NCBI GenBank assembly: GCA_963920525.1
Contig: OY986436.1
Coordinates: 31,227,574-31,291,573, forward strand
DNA from: Dichetophora obliterata
Lineage: Eukaryota; Arthropoda; Insecta; Diptera; Sciomyzidae
Length of the DNA stretch: 64,000 bases
Reading direction: 5' to 3'
Positions within the stretch are counted from its first letter, which is position 1; each line of letters opens with the position of its first letter. The position numbers were made by a program, and so were the translations under genes. This document shows positions 12,201 through 23,908 of the stretch, one piece after another. The notes beneath the pieces are model-generated. The model did no database searches and was not told the origin of the DNA. It worked only from the letters and a program-made list of their open reading frames with translations.

Positions 12201-13997
12201 ATTTTTTTGAGCTTGTTTTAAACTGGATATTTTACGAGCGTTAAAGAAATAGTGTTTTATTGCATGAATATCTATAAAAAGCAGGTTAAAAGTATAATTT
12301 GGATCTATGAACATTTTATTGTAACATACCTTCCATCTACAAAGTTTGTTAAATAAATGAAGAGAATTGTTTTATTTTTGTTATTAGTCGCATACCTAAC
12401 TAAAGCTTAATATTTAAATCATATTTGAGAGAAAACTATACATTGCAGTAATTTAAGGTATTAAAATGGAATAAAAATTAAAAATATTCAAAATTAAGGC
12501 TGTGTGCGCATTGATTTAATTGCGACTAAAACTAAATTGTGTCAATAAGACAGTGCTTCTTAAATAATAAGTTTGTTCCCGTACTTTTTGTACTAAAAAT
12601 GGTTAAATTGGCAAAAGCGTAAGAATAAGAAAAAAATCTCTCAAAAATAAATAAAAACACAAAAAAATATGTGAACGTTTTTCGGACTAAAATTTTGTAA
12701 ACTTTCACATAAAATCGTTTGCCGAAAAATTCTCTCATTTCTATGTATTACAATATTGAAATTATTTCTATAATTAACATTAACATTCACATTTAGTTTT
12801 AATACAATTTTCCATGTTTCTGGTTTTCATTCCAATAGTTTTAATTTATTTCAAAGAATTTTTACGTTTTGTAATTTCTTTGCTAACTTGTAAACAGCTG
12901 ATTTTAAGCAATTTGACACTATTACCATTTTTGGAAGAAAAATCTTCTTGAACTACTGGAAACTGGCAATTTTTGACAGCGAGAGGAAAGTTTTTACTTT
13001 CTCAAATACACTCTCTTCTACCATTGTTTCGAGTACGGGAACGCTTCTCCGACTAGAACCTGCAAAACTGGTAAATTGGACTTAAACTTTAGAGTACGGG
13101 TACGAGTACCTAATTTAGGTAATTTCTGAGCTACAATAATGATACTATTTTGAAAGAACTGTCTTATCGATCCAATTTAGTTTAGGTTGCATTTAGATTA
13201 ATTTGAAGAGTTTATAAGAAACCAAACAGAAGACATAAACCCCTCTAAAAATTATACAAAATGTTGTTAATACAATAAAACAATTATATTTTTAATTAAT
13301 GTCTGGGTATTTTGTGGAAAATTCAAGATTTTATACGGCCAAGATGTTTAGCAGCTCATCAACGCATTTGCGGGAAGGCCTTTTTCGTAAAACCCCTTAT
13401 TTTCAATTTTGCCACTTTAGATATTTGTGAATTTATTTGTATTGTCTTTGGAAATAGTTATTCAGCTCTTATCTGCTTTTTCGATTTTATTTAAATTTAC
13501 TACTTCATGGCCAAAATTTTCCGCTCCATGACCTAAATTTTCAACTTCTTGATTTATAATTTAATTTTTTTTTTGTTTAAAGCTTCTACTTTATGATTTA
13601 TTTCCTTATACCTTTTTAATTTATATACATATATTTCTTTTTCGAATTAAAATCATATAAGACTTCAACAGTGCATTGATCACAGCTTTATTACTCGAAG
13701 ACTACTGAAGGGGAAAGGTAGCGATCTCCGAAACAGACTGTCTAGTCAGCTAAGTGATTGACTCTATACAGAGCTGTTGTTGTTATTGTTGCCTTCTTAA
13801 AATCTTATTTGATCAATTAAAACTCATGTAATTTAAATAACCTTTTAAAACCTGTAAAAATTTCTTTGTTAAAAATTTGCCACAGCACGTCTTCCGATTT
13901 AGAATGTTTTTGTCTGAAAAATTGTTCAGAAAAAATTTTAATAAGAAAACAAAATAAAATCAGAGCTAACTGTTCTACGCAGAAATTTTTTTGTACT
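9216..13997. other. No gene seen; long AT-rich intronic stretch
   Basis: Several open frames of 60-100 codons occur but show no recognisable motif and lie in low-complexity DNA. Minor structure includes CAGCCAGCCAAGCCAGCCAG at about 10650. Three GGATCCCC-containing segments occur at 11690-11830 (GGGGATCCCCTAAGG, GATCCCCCTAAG, GGATCCCCTTAC). I find no supported exon, RNA gene or transposon end. Confidence 0.5.
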
Positions 13998-14915
13998 ACA
14001 GGGTTCGCCAAATAACTTTTTTTTTGAAAATTGTATAAAAAAAAACTGCTAGATATTTTCTCAAATTTCTTTTTTTATTTGAAAGTACAATCCTTCCGGT
14101 TAATAATGGAAAATAATTTCATTCAAATGGCTGCCTCGGTTGGCCATGCAGTAGCCTACACGATCGGTCCAATTTTTAAGCACATTATCGATTGTGTGCA
14201 GCTGTATTTCACCAATGGCTTCACGAATATTGTCCTTTAAAGCGTCAATTGTCTCTGGCTTGTCGGCGTAACACTTATCTTTGAGGGCATCCCACAAATA
14301 ATACTCCAACGATGACAAATCGCAGCTCTGAGGTGGCCAAACGACATCAGCTCTGCGGCTGATAATGCGATCTTCAAAAACAGGGCGCAAAACATCGAGT
14401 GTAGCTTCGGCTGTGTGGAACGTAGCGCCGTCCTGTTGAAACCAAATGTTGCCAATATCCTCCTCTTCAATTTTTGTGAACAAAAATTCGTTCAACATGG
14501 CCCGATAACGATCGCTATTGACTGTAACGGCCACTCCTTGCTCATTTTCGAAGAAAAATGGCCCGATTATGCCTCTGGACCAAAATCCGCACCAAACAGT
14601 GACTCGTTTTGGGTGCAGTGGCTTTTCAATGTATGCGTGCGGGTTTTCTGTGCCCCAAATGCGACAATTTTGCTTGTTTACATACCCGCCAAGATCAAAA
14701 TGAGCTTCATCTGAAAAGATGATTTTTTGGCAAAATCGGCATCTTCTGTAAGTCGATCGCAGGCCCACTTCTCAGCGTTGTTCAAGCGTATACACAATCT
14801 TATTCGTTCAGCGGAAGGATAAAACTAATTATCTGTCAAATCAGACATGAGCTAAGTGTTACCTTTCACGAAATAAGCACTAGTTGAAAAAAAAAGTTAG
14901 ATGGTGAACCCTGTA
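13998..14915 (-). mobile_element. Internally deleted mariner-like element (DD41D type), copy 1
   Basis: The ends are ACAGGGTTCGCCA and TGGTGAACCCTGT, flanked by TA, as expected for Tc1/mariner insertion. The element is about 918 bp, shorter than the ~1.3 kb usual for the superfamily. The transposase lies on the minus strand and lacks its N-terminal DNA-binding half. The copy at 53655-54577 has the same structure. Confidence 0.88.
14100..14768 (-). pseudogene. Mariner-like transposase catalytic domain, N-terminus deleted
   Basis: This 222-codon open frame carries the DDE/D catalytic domain of a Tc1/mariner transposase, which cuts and rejoins element ends. Visible motifs are FSDEAHFD (first Asp), WFQQDGATFHTA (second Asp) and the region SSLEYYLWD, where the third acidic residue is Glu. 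The copy at 53760 has TPLDYYLWG there. With 41 residues between the second Asp and this position, it matches the DD41D group, which as I recall includes the rosa elements of Ceratitis. The usual two helix-turn-helix domains are missing. Upstream, an ATG followed by six codons runs into a TAG and then joins directly to late sequence. The first codons of the listed frame come from a frameshift near 14730. It cannot make a working transposase. Confidence 0.88.
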
Positions 14916-15450
14916 TTTCATAGCAAGTACAAATTGATCTAGAAATAAACTAATTGGTTTTTCCAGTTAACTCCAGAATGACTGCTAGGTCTATTGAGAC
15001 GCAATCTCTATCTCTTTCACTCTGTCAATTTCACAAAAATCTCTATTATTCTTAATTTTAAGAAGTTTCACTTCTGTACTGAAATGGATTTTTAAAACGA
15101 ACGTAGGTTTTACACCCAATGATTGCATAGAAATTAGAGTTGCAAATTTTTAAACATTATAAAGAAAACAAAAACATAAACGATACTTACCTGGACAATC
15201 TATCTTTGTTAATATAAATAGACGCACAGGAAAAATGTTGTAAAAACCCTTTGTTAAAGAAATAGTTAGAGAAGACATAACCAATATACTCGTAACAAAA
15301 ACAGGGCGAGTAATACACAAAAGTCTAATCAAAAATTAATTTCAGTTACTATTTTTTGTGGCAATATGAAGAGCCGACTCGCAGATACTGGATCACTCAA
15401 ATGCTCAGTTGGTCACAATAGAGGCTAGAAGAGCAAATTACAAACTAGGC
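14916..15450. other. No gene seen
   Basis: AT-rich DNA between two elements. No motif was recognised. Confidence 0.5.
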
Positions 15451-16240
15451 TGTTTAGAATACCACAGTGCAGCTCATATTTTTAGGGGTCAACCAAATCA
15501 ATCTCAGTCGATAGTATTTGACATCAATAACAAAAGCCCATGTCGCTTTTTGCTCTACTACGACACAAATTTTTTTTAGAGTGGTTTTAAATTTAAATTT
15601 TTTTGGCCAAAATGAAATTAAAAAAATATAAAAAATAATATGATAAGCTTCACATAGGGTGCTTCTTGTCTTCGGAAGCATAAATTAAAATTTTAACCCC
15701 CTAGCCCCTTCCAGTATGGGTCAATTTGAACCTTTTTTGGAAAAAACCCTATAAGTCAACTTTGGAGGGAGGGCAAAAGTTAAAACCTTCCAAAAATATT
15801 CTCCAGAAAATTTCTCTAGGGTCACCCAAGACAAGTAACCTCTATGAGTTTACTTTAATGGAAGGCTTTAACCTTTGAGCTCCCTCCAAACTTGACTTAT
15901 AGGGTATTTTCCAAAAAAAGGGTAAAATAAAGCCATACTGGAAGGAGCTAGGGGGTTAAAGTGTTTCGAAAAAATATTCCCCGAAAAATTTTAATTTAGG
16001 CTTCCGAAGACAAGAACCACCCTGAATTAAGTTTAACATATAATTTTTCAAATTGTTTAATTCCATTTTTGACCAAAAAAGTCAAATTTAAAACCACTGT
16101 AAAAAAATATTTGTGACATAGTTGAGCAAAAAGGTACTTTGGTTTTTGTTATTGATGTAAAATACTAACGTTTGAGATTGGTTTTGTTTACCCTCAAAAT
16201 AATGACCCTCATTTTATGTCATAGTGTTATTCACGCCATG
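15451..16240. mobile_element. Foldback element with ~330-bp inverted arms
   Basis: Arms at about 15457-15795 and 15867-16232 pair through many blocks, among them AACCCCCTAG / CTAGGGGGTT, CCTATAAGTCAA / TTGACTTATAGG, TCTTCGGAAGC / GCTTCCGAAGA and TTTTAAATTT / AAATTTAAAA. The spacer is only ~70 bp. The outer ends (GAATACCACAGTG against a reverse of CATAGTGTTATTC) are degenerate. It has no coding capacity and no clear target duplication. Confidence 0.8.
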
Positions 16241-16735
16241 GACTTACAACAGTACAAAGACGCATTCAATGACTTTGAGTGATAATCAGGACTAAAGTCT
16301 ATACAAGCCACCTCTTTTGCCCATTTCTTTTGTATGAAATCACCAAAATTAAACACAATTTATATAGACTCTGGCCAGAGTGAAAAAGAGAAAGATCGCT
16401 TTATTTTATTATAAGCTGGTAGTCTCAATCATTCAGATACATAAAAATATAAAAATAAAACCTTACCGAAAAAATTAACAATTTTTTCGCGATCAGTAAT
16501 CAACAAGTAGTTATTAATAAGATGTCACTTAATCGAATCTATGAAATATCTGACAACTTAACTAGCTTAACAAATATAATATTAAAAGCTCTTAGATCCG
16601 ACAATAATTTTGAAGATTAAAAAAAACAAATTAGACCTCATTTATAAAGAAATTACAAATATCGAATATATTGGGCTGAAGCAAATATTATTTTTTTTTG
16701 TAAGATTGCCAAAAACTAATATCCAAAATTAAGTA
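16241..16735. other. No gene seen
   Basis: AT-rich filler without recognised features. Confidence 0.5.
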
Positions 16736-17150
16736 GGCGGCCTCTATAGTCTAGTTGTAGCACACTTGACTATCACTCAGGGGTCCCGGGTTCGAATACT
16801 GGTTGGTCCATGGTCCTACGCTATAACCTTTCTTTCCTTATTTCTAATCAAAGGAACTTAAAACACATCAATTTACGACGAAAAGTTGTAGTTGGTGGTG
16901 GTAGGAAAAGTTTGTGGAGAGGAACGCTTAGTAACTTGATTTGATTGTGGTCAAGGCATAAAACTTGCTTCAGATTTAATATCACATGTTTCCACATCTA
17001 CTGCCACATTAAGAACATCCTACACAAAAGTTTCACTTTGTTACTCCCTTCTTCCATTCTGTGGTATCACAACGGACCAAAAGTACGGTCTAAGTGGGCT
17101 GGTCTAAATACCTGCTGCCACCTAAACCTTACCTAACCTAACCTTATATC
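16736..17150 (+). mobile_element. tRNA-derived SINE with a LOA-type LINE 3' tail
   Basis: The head is tRNA-like. It has an A-box-like segment ATAGTCTAGTTGTAGCACA, an anticodon-loop-like middle and a strong B box (CCGGGTTCGAATACTGG near 16787), closest in style to tRNA-Glu/Asp. A ~250-bp body follows. The last ~90 bases contain GGTATCACAACGGACC, CGGTCTAAGTGGGCT, GCTGCC and a terminal CCTAACC repeat. Those blocks, in that order, also end the LOA-type LINE at 50539-52246. This is the arrangement expected when a SINE borrows the 3' recognition region of its partner LINE. Confidence 0.82.
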
Positions 17151-17359
17151 AAAAGTACAAAAACCAAATTACCAAATTCGATTTTAACTCTGTACTTCAT
17201 TGTGAAAATAAACTTTATGGAATTTAGCAAATTTGTAACAGTTATAATAATTTAATAATTTTTCCAAACAAAAATGTGACAGATATAACCCTTCTAATAT
17301 ATGGAAGATGATTAAAAGAGAAGCTGATTTGGTGAAGCAGGTGCGATTCGCCCAAGGGT

Positions 17360-17921
17360 TCTTTGGGAGATGGATCGCTTCTCAATCGCCCAAGCAATGA
17401 ATGCGCGATTTAAGAAAAATCTTAAAAATCTTCCTTCTCCGACTCCAGCGCTCGTTGGAAGATGGAACGCAATTCAATCGCCAAAGCAATTAATATGCGA
17501 TCCAAGAAAAATATTTAAGTCTTCCTTCGCTCATTTTGGCGCTTGTGGAAGATGGCTTTTATAGCAATTTTAAAAATGAAACGTTAGAATATGAAACAGA
17601 CTCTTTTATATACTTTTTCCCAAAAAATAATAAAAGAATATTAATAAATTATTTTTTGTATTGAATTGCCGTATAAACTAAAAAATATATTTTTTTTTAA
17701 TTTTGGTAGGCTTTGGCCGTATTTTGTTTTTATAAAAGCCGTCTTCCAACGATCGCTGAAATGCGCGAAGGAAGACTTTTAATATTTTTATTGGATTGCG
17801 CATTCATCGATTGCGCGATTGAAAAGTGATCCATCTTCCAACGATCGACAGATGTGAGCGAAGAAAGCTTTTTAAAATTTTGAAGATCTTGATGAATCGC
17901 GCATTGATTAAAAAATTTACT
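17360..17921. mobile_element. Foldback element with tandem subrepeats in both arms
   Basis: The left arm holds two tandem units of about 92-98 bp (17365-17460 and 17461-17560), each built as GGAAGATGG, TCAATCGCC, AATGCGCGAT and CTTCCTTC. A truncated third unit ends in GGAAGATGGCTTTTATA. The right arm (17731-17921) has the same units inverted, starting TATAAAAGCCGTCTTCC. The AT-rich spacer is ~160 bp. Tandem subrepeats inside inverted arms are a hallmark of Drosophila Foldback elements. No transposase or target duplication was seen. Confidence 0.78.
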
Positions 17922-18099
17922 ACAAAAGGCCGATAACATGAAAAAGAAACTAAAAATATTTATATAACTGAGCACGATTTTGGGTGGTAAATTTTTTTGT
18001 TGACCGATTTGACAAAGAAAGTCTCATATAAAAAACTTGCAACGTTCAACAAAGATGCTTTGCAACAAATCGCCGAGGAACCCTAAAAGCGATTAGTTT

Positions 18100-18270
18100 G
18101 CCACTTTTGTTGGCGAATCGCTAAGGACTTCTCTTGGCGATTCGTTTGAGATTCTTCCCAGCGAATCGCTTAAGATCTCCCTAGGATTCGTTAGCGATGC
18201 TTCCCAGCGAATCGTTTAGGAACTCTTTACGCGATTTGCTTGCGAATCTTTTTGGCGAATCGCTTTTATG
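18100..18270. repeat. Minisatellite of ~28-30-bp units
   Basis: Five to six imperfect units share the core GGCGAATCGCTTAGGACTCT, e.g. GGCGAATCGCTAAGGACTTC, GCGAATCGCTTAAGATCTC and GCGAATCGTTTAGGAACTC. The core GCGAATCGCTT resembles the GCGAT/AATCGC words of the neighbouring foldback arms, so it may derive from that element family. Confidence 0.75.
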
Positions 18271-18892
18271 GCCTCTGCTGCTTACAGTCGGCGATATCCG
18301 GATAACTCCCATTGAGCTCGCCGGCGGTTATCTTATTTTCCAAGCGATTTGCTGGTGGCTCTGAGGCGATTGAAAATGTTTGCAGGAAAGTAACTCTACA
18401 TGTATACCAAATATTTCCTCAAACGAAACAAAAATCTGCTCACCATTACCTGATTTATTATAATCGAAACCTATCTATTAAAATATGGAAGTAGTATTAT
18501 TGGAAGAAGTTGAATACATAAAATAACGGAACACATTGAACTACTGAACGTACGCAATAAAATATCTCTAGCTGCCGGCATAACAGTAACACTCTCAGTA
18601 ATAGCAGAAGCAACCATCTTAATGATTCACAAATACAACAGAACAAAAATTAAGGAAACCCATCCACATACATCAAGGGGACGAAGCCCTCACCTTTCAG
18701 AATCCGCCATTAAGTCCTTTACTTAACCAAATTTTTAACAAATATGTAAACGAGGACGTTTGAACTTAGGAAGGGAGGAGTTAACGTCATATACATATAT
18801 TAAAAACTCTGAAGTGCATTTTAAAGTTTCACGCGCATCAACTCTAGAAAAATATGTTAGCGATAAAGCGGAGTACTCGGGAATGCAAAATA

Positions 18893-18966
18893 TAATAACT
18901 ACCGTAGCAATTGATCAATATAAGCTGGGTCAAAGTCATTCCAAGGGCTGAAATGGCCAGTTTATT
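18893..18966 (+). mobile_element. 3' fragment of the first SINE family
   Basis: The stretch AATTGATCAATATAAGCTGG ... GGGCTGAAATGGCCAGTTTATT matches the last ~75 bases of the SINE at 5013-5358 nearly base for base. The tRNA-like head is missing, as after 5' truncation. Confidence 0.8.
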
Positions 18967-21205
18967 TACTTGTTTTAGTAGCAGCGCTATAAAAAATATA
19001 AAAAAACAGCAGGAATAATCAATCAAGTTGCAGACCAATAGTTAAACTATAAAAAATTTAATAGTTCTGAACAAGATCGTGAACAATTAAGTCCAACATT
19101 GAAGCTTGTGTTTTTAAAAGTTTAAGTTTAACTTATGCACTTACCTAACGCAACAGTAAATTTTTTTGTACAGCTTTTTAATTATGCTTTCGAACAAAAA
19201 AAATTTAAGTGAACAGCGGAGATATTTTTATTGAAAGTCAAAACTTTGATTTAAATGTAATTCTTTTCTCATTCTAAGGTTTTTGTGGAATTTATAAAGG
19301 TTTGCTGTTATAATAACGTCATTTCCTGTTTGTGGTAAGTTTTTTTTTAATTTATCGAATTCCAAAAGTATAGTGCTTAATTAACATTAAAACAACTTTG
19401 TAAAATTTTAAAGTATTATATTAGTCTTTGTGGAATTTAAAGATATTGTACCATCTTCATAAAGCCACTTTGTATGGATTGGATTTTATACACATAGATT
19501 GCATATTTGTGTTTGAAGATAATCAGTTAAATTTGAAGTCATTAGATAACTTTTTGTGAAATTCAATGAGATTTTACCCTTTGAAAATCACTTTGAAAGC
19601 CACTTTATTTGAGAGGTTTGGCGTGATTTTTATCCGATTTGGCTCATTTTGATCCTTGATATTTTGTTTAAAAAAAAAACAACTTTGATATTGACTTATG
19701 TAACAATAAGTATCTCTGAAATTAATATATAATACTAAATTTATTTGTGTTAAGTTTGGGCTTAATTAGATTGCATAAGTTGTGTAAAATAAATGCAAAA
19801 AATAATAATTTTATCAGAATTTATTGATATGATATGATATGATATGAAATAATTATCTCATCACCTGCTTTAATTTATGTAAACTTTCTTAAATCTTTTG
19901 AATACACCGCTTGTAATCTCTTAGTAATACACGTTAAAAATCTCAACCAGCAGCAACGCTTAAGCAACAATTTATTTAATTTTATCTACAGCACTTTAAT
20001 AAGCTGCAAAACAACAACCGAGACATCGAGTAAATATTTAATTAATGCCAACGAGGCAACAAACCTGTTTCATTCATGGTCACACAAGCAAGCGAACAAG
20101 TAAGCCCGAAAAAACAAATATACATGCATACTTTTTGGCGCAACAGCATGAAAAAACAGAAGAACGATGGGAGAAAAAGTAAAGGTCTTCATTATAAAAC
20201 CAACCGACTTACATGAATGTAGTATTTTGTCACAATTTGTGGCATGTCGAATTTGTAAAACACTTACAAACATGAAAAAAAAAAAAATATAAAAAGCATT
20301 ATATACTCGCATATAAATTAAAATATAAAAATAAAAAACACAATGAAAATAAAAGAATATAAAACTTTATATACGTATGTATAAAAGAAAATAAACAAAA
20401 AAGGGACACGCTGCTGCTCCCTTATGCATCGACATAGTGACATAATTTTTTTTAACTTGCATATTTCCAACACTAAATGCGGAAGCATGCTGCAGAGGAA
20501 AGCGAAATTTCGCCAACATTTTTTATATATATTTAACGATTGAATAATTTATAGGTTGACCCAATCGTGAGAGCTGCTGCACGACAACTGCGTCCGGTTA
20601 AAGCGGCAACGAACTGAGCGGCACTTGCGACTAAAATGTGGCAGCATTTAACCTCAATATTTAAAGCCGCCTATATTGATGTAAATTATTAACAATTATA
20701 AAACGCTTTAAAGAGCCAAAAAAAGTATAACAAAAACAATAAACTCGCTTTAAAGAAGAAGTTTACAATAATTTAGAAAGTTTTTAAATTTTTTGCCTAT
20801 TTTAGTCTATTTTAGCTTATTTTTTCCAAAAACACCTGATCAAATGCTTCTAAATGCGTTCGTTATAACTTTTTAAGCCAAAAGTCCCTGCAGTCTAAGC
20901 CAGTTTAATCGCATATCTTTGTTTATAATTTGAATTGTAATAACTAATAAAACAGCACTACAGCAAAAAATCTATAACTTCTTTAAGTGACATAGGAACA
21001 TTTTTATCATTTTACGGAAGCTGTTACGACTTTTATCAAGCTTTGGAAAGCAATTTCTTATAAATTTTTTAAAAATTAATAACAACATTCGAAAGAAAAA
21101 GATAAATATTCATGTCAAGAATCATGCGGATTTGAAACCGCACCACATTTCTCGCTTGATCAGAATACTATCCACAGGGATAAATTAGATAAAGTTGATG
21201 ATTAA
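18967..21205. other. No gene seen; includes an ATGAT pentanucleotide run
   Basis: AT-rich intronic DNA. A short (GATAT)n-type run (TGATATGATATGATATGAT) lies at about 19825-19850. A more GC-rich patch at 20560-20660 shows no splice-bounded open frame that I recognise. Confidence 0.5.
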
Positions 21206-21741
21206 CAGCCCAATTCTGGCAGCTTTACTAAGCTCACCACATTAACAAAATAGTTAATATTAACAATTTGTTAAGGTTTCGTATTCTGCTACAAATTTAA
21301 AAGCTCTTTTCTTTACAATTTTGTTAATAACAGAAAGAGTCTTAACAACGAATGAAATGTATGTGCTTAGATAGAAAATTGTTGTGAAAATTATAAAAAA
21401 ATACAAATTATAATATAATATTGAGTTTAAATACATTAAACTGAAAAATGGAAGAATTTTTTACTTATTTTAAGTGTTGATAATGAAATCTTTCAGTAGC
21501 CGTGGCAAATTTTTCAAGCGCTTGCAAAGTCACAAGCTTCACTCGAAGCATCTGTTTATATAGCGCATCTCTTCTTTCAATAGGCATATCGATTTTCACC
21601 ATGCATGTTGAACTTTAAAAGCTTTTTAAGCTTTTATGTTGCAATGATTTTTAAGAATACCAACATTTACATAACATAACAATCAGCTTAACAAGAGCTC
21701 CTTAACTATTGCTTGTAAAGCTAACAACCAGAATAGGGCTG
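21206..21741. mobile_element. MITE with CAGCCC ends and TAA target duplication (PIF/Harbinger-like)
   Basis: The left end is CAGCCCAATTCTGGCAGCTTTAC. The inverse of the right end reads CAGCCCTATTCTGGTTGTTAG. TAA flanks both sides (21203-21205 and 21742-21744). A 3-bp TWA duplication is typical of PIF/Harbinger elements. The interior (~540 bp) has no transposase and contains a small palindrome (TTAACAAAATAGTTAATATT). Confidence 0.75.
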
Positions 21742-23902
21742 TAAGACACAAATAATGACACTTAACCAGGGTATGTTTATGAAAACTGTAACAAATGCTG
21801 CACTACACGTTATAGAAACTACTTCCAGTTTTATCGAAAGCTTTTATAAAACTTCTACAAGACTTTGGAAATTCTTCTTTATTGCTTTGGTTACACTTCT
21901 AAAAAAGATTCGATATTACTTTTATAATGTTTCGATAACATTTATACAAAACTTTGTTAGCACTTCTGAAAGGCTTTGGTAGCACTTATCTAAAGCTCCA
22001 GTAAATAAAACCGCAAGGCAATAAAAATGTTTGCTTTTGAAGTACTCACTCAATGTTATCTTTACAGTACTTTATTGTACACTTGTTGGCAATTGAAATT
22101 CAGACAATGAATATTTTTGCCATAAATTAACTTTCGAAAACGAGCTTTTTAAAGCTTTTGAATGTCACTTCGAAGAGATTTTTCAGAAGGTTTGATCCCG
22201 CTTGTAAAAATTTGTCGGTGATGACATTGTAATGCAGAATTGTAAGTGGGATAGTTTGAGCATCAGTGGGTTGTTGTCGTCTGTGTTGTTACATCGCGTT
22301 TTTTAACAGGAAGTCTTGCAGCGAAGTGTATTTGTGAAAGTGTATTCAATCTTTTTGTTTAAATCATAGCAAAGTTTATATATTTAACAGCTGCACATTA
22401 ATTCTAAAATTTTAGCTGAAACAATTCCAGAAAAGTAGTAAATCCGTTCATTAAATTGTAAAAAGTATTGTAAATGTAATATGTGGCGTCATTTGTATTT
22501 GCTTCTTTTAAATGTGTTTTCTTTCGTTTTCGTTGTGTTTTTGACGTGAAGAGGATTTTCGTTGATTTTTTGTTTGTTCTCTCTTATCTTTTTTATACCT
22601 ACTCCCATCGTTGCTTACTGTCTAAGGTAGATATCATCAGTGTTTTAGTACCCATGTCCGTCAAAATTTGATTGAGAATTGATAATAATTTAGGAATTCG
22701 TATGATCGTTTTAAGTGGATTTTAGCGGCGGTTTTTGAATTTTTTTTATGGAAATTGTTTTGTTTAATTAAAAACAGTCGTTAGGGTTTTATTTTAAAGA
22801 AACATTAATTGGCTGCAAAAGTCGATTTTAAAGGCGTGACATATTTATAGCTATGCTCGTTTCTCGTTTAAGATAAACAACTTTTTAACAAACTTTTTTG
22901 GTTTGATTTTTATGTTTTCTTTCTTACCCGGACTTCACCGGATACACGTGATATGCAGTTTTGACTATCTTCTTTCAACAATTGCATGAGTAATCATAGT
23001 ATTGCGCAAGTTTAAAAACTTTACCTTGGCAAAAGTAGATCACAGAATGCTTACAACAACAATCAGCTTTTCAATTAATCACATAGTTGAAATGGACTCT
23101 AATTGGCAAAAACAACAAAAACAAAATCAACAACAATAACAATAGCAACAGCTAAATATTGCTTGAAGTTGTTTTACCCATTAGATACAGATAAACTTCA
23201 TGGATTTGGCTAGCTAATCAACGGTGAAGCAAGATTAACCCTTAAATGCAGGTAGTTCATTTTATTTAAATTTTTCGAAACGATGAATGTAAGTTAAGTC
23301 ATGGATTAAACAAAATTTTTCTATTATTTGTTTATTTGGTTTTTATTAAAGAAAAAATAATTGAAATCATTAGTTTTAAGAAATTAAACGTAGTTTGAGT
23401 AACTCAAACAAAGTATTGCTTCTTTTACTGCCTAACTCTAAAATCATGTTATTATGCGAAAATTAGTAAAACTTAGGGAAAGTTGTTTAGTTGTTTAGCA
23501 ACTAAACTAGGTTTGTTATAGATTTGCAACCGCGATGCAGAAAGGGTTAAAACAACAAGAGCACCAACAACTGCTATAAAACCTAAAACCCACGCACACA
23601 ACTTTGTCTGCACTTCAAAAATTTCGAAACTTTGCTGTTGCAAACTCATGTTCAAAGTTGTTTTGAAGTCATACCAAACATTTATGCCAACAACAGCAGA
23701 AATGAAGCGCAAACTTAAACAATGGAAACGGAAATTGTGTGAAGAAAACTATAAAATTTAATAGAAACACCACACATAACACAATATATCTCGGCCAGCG
23801 AAAAGCTTTTGCTCCCTAAATAGACGTTTATTTAGGTTTTTGTTTTTTGGAAAAGATTTTTTTATTTTGATTTATTTTTTCTTTCTATTACTAGCTAGTC
23901 TG
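21742..23902. other. No gene seen; DIP intron beyond the Ig1 exon
   Basis: AT-rich sequence with short CAA-rich stretches (ACAACAAAAACAAAATCAAC near 23110). I looked on the minus strand for the next DIP exon, which should begin a second Ig domain with 'PP-I' after the splice, and did not find it here or further left. Confidence 0.5.
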
Positions 23903-23908
23903 ACTCAC

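Noticed and set aside
14415..14714. Plus-strand 99-codon frame, repeated at 54075-54374
   Set aside because: Its repetition only reflects the two mariner copies; the minus strand encodes the transposase.
18290..18360. GC-richer patch as the next DIP exon (Ig domain 2)
   Set aside because: The minus-strand translation lacks the PP-I start, the Cys and Trp of an Ig domain, and a proper splice pair.
18060..18370. Repeated GCGAATCGC units as a CRISPR-like array
   Set aside because: The units are contiguous and degenerate without unique spacers, and the sequence is from an insect genome; it is a minisatellite.
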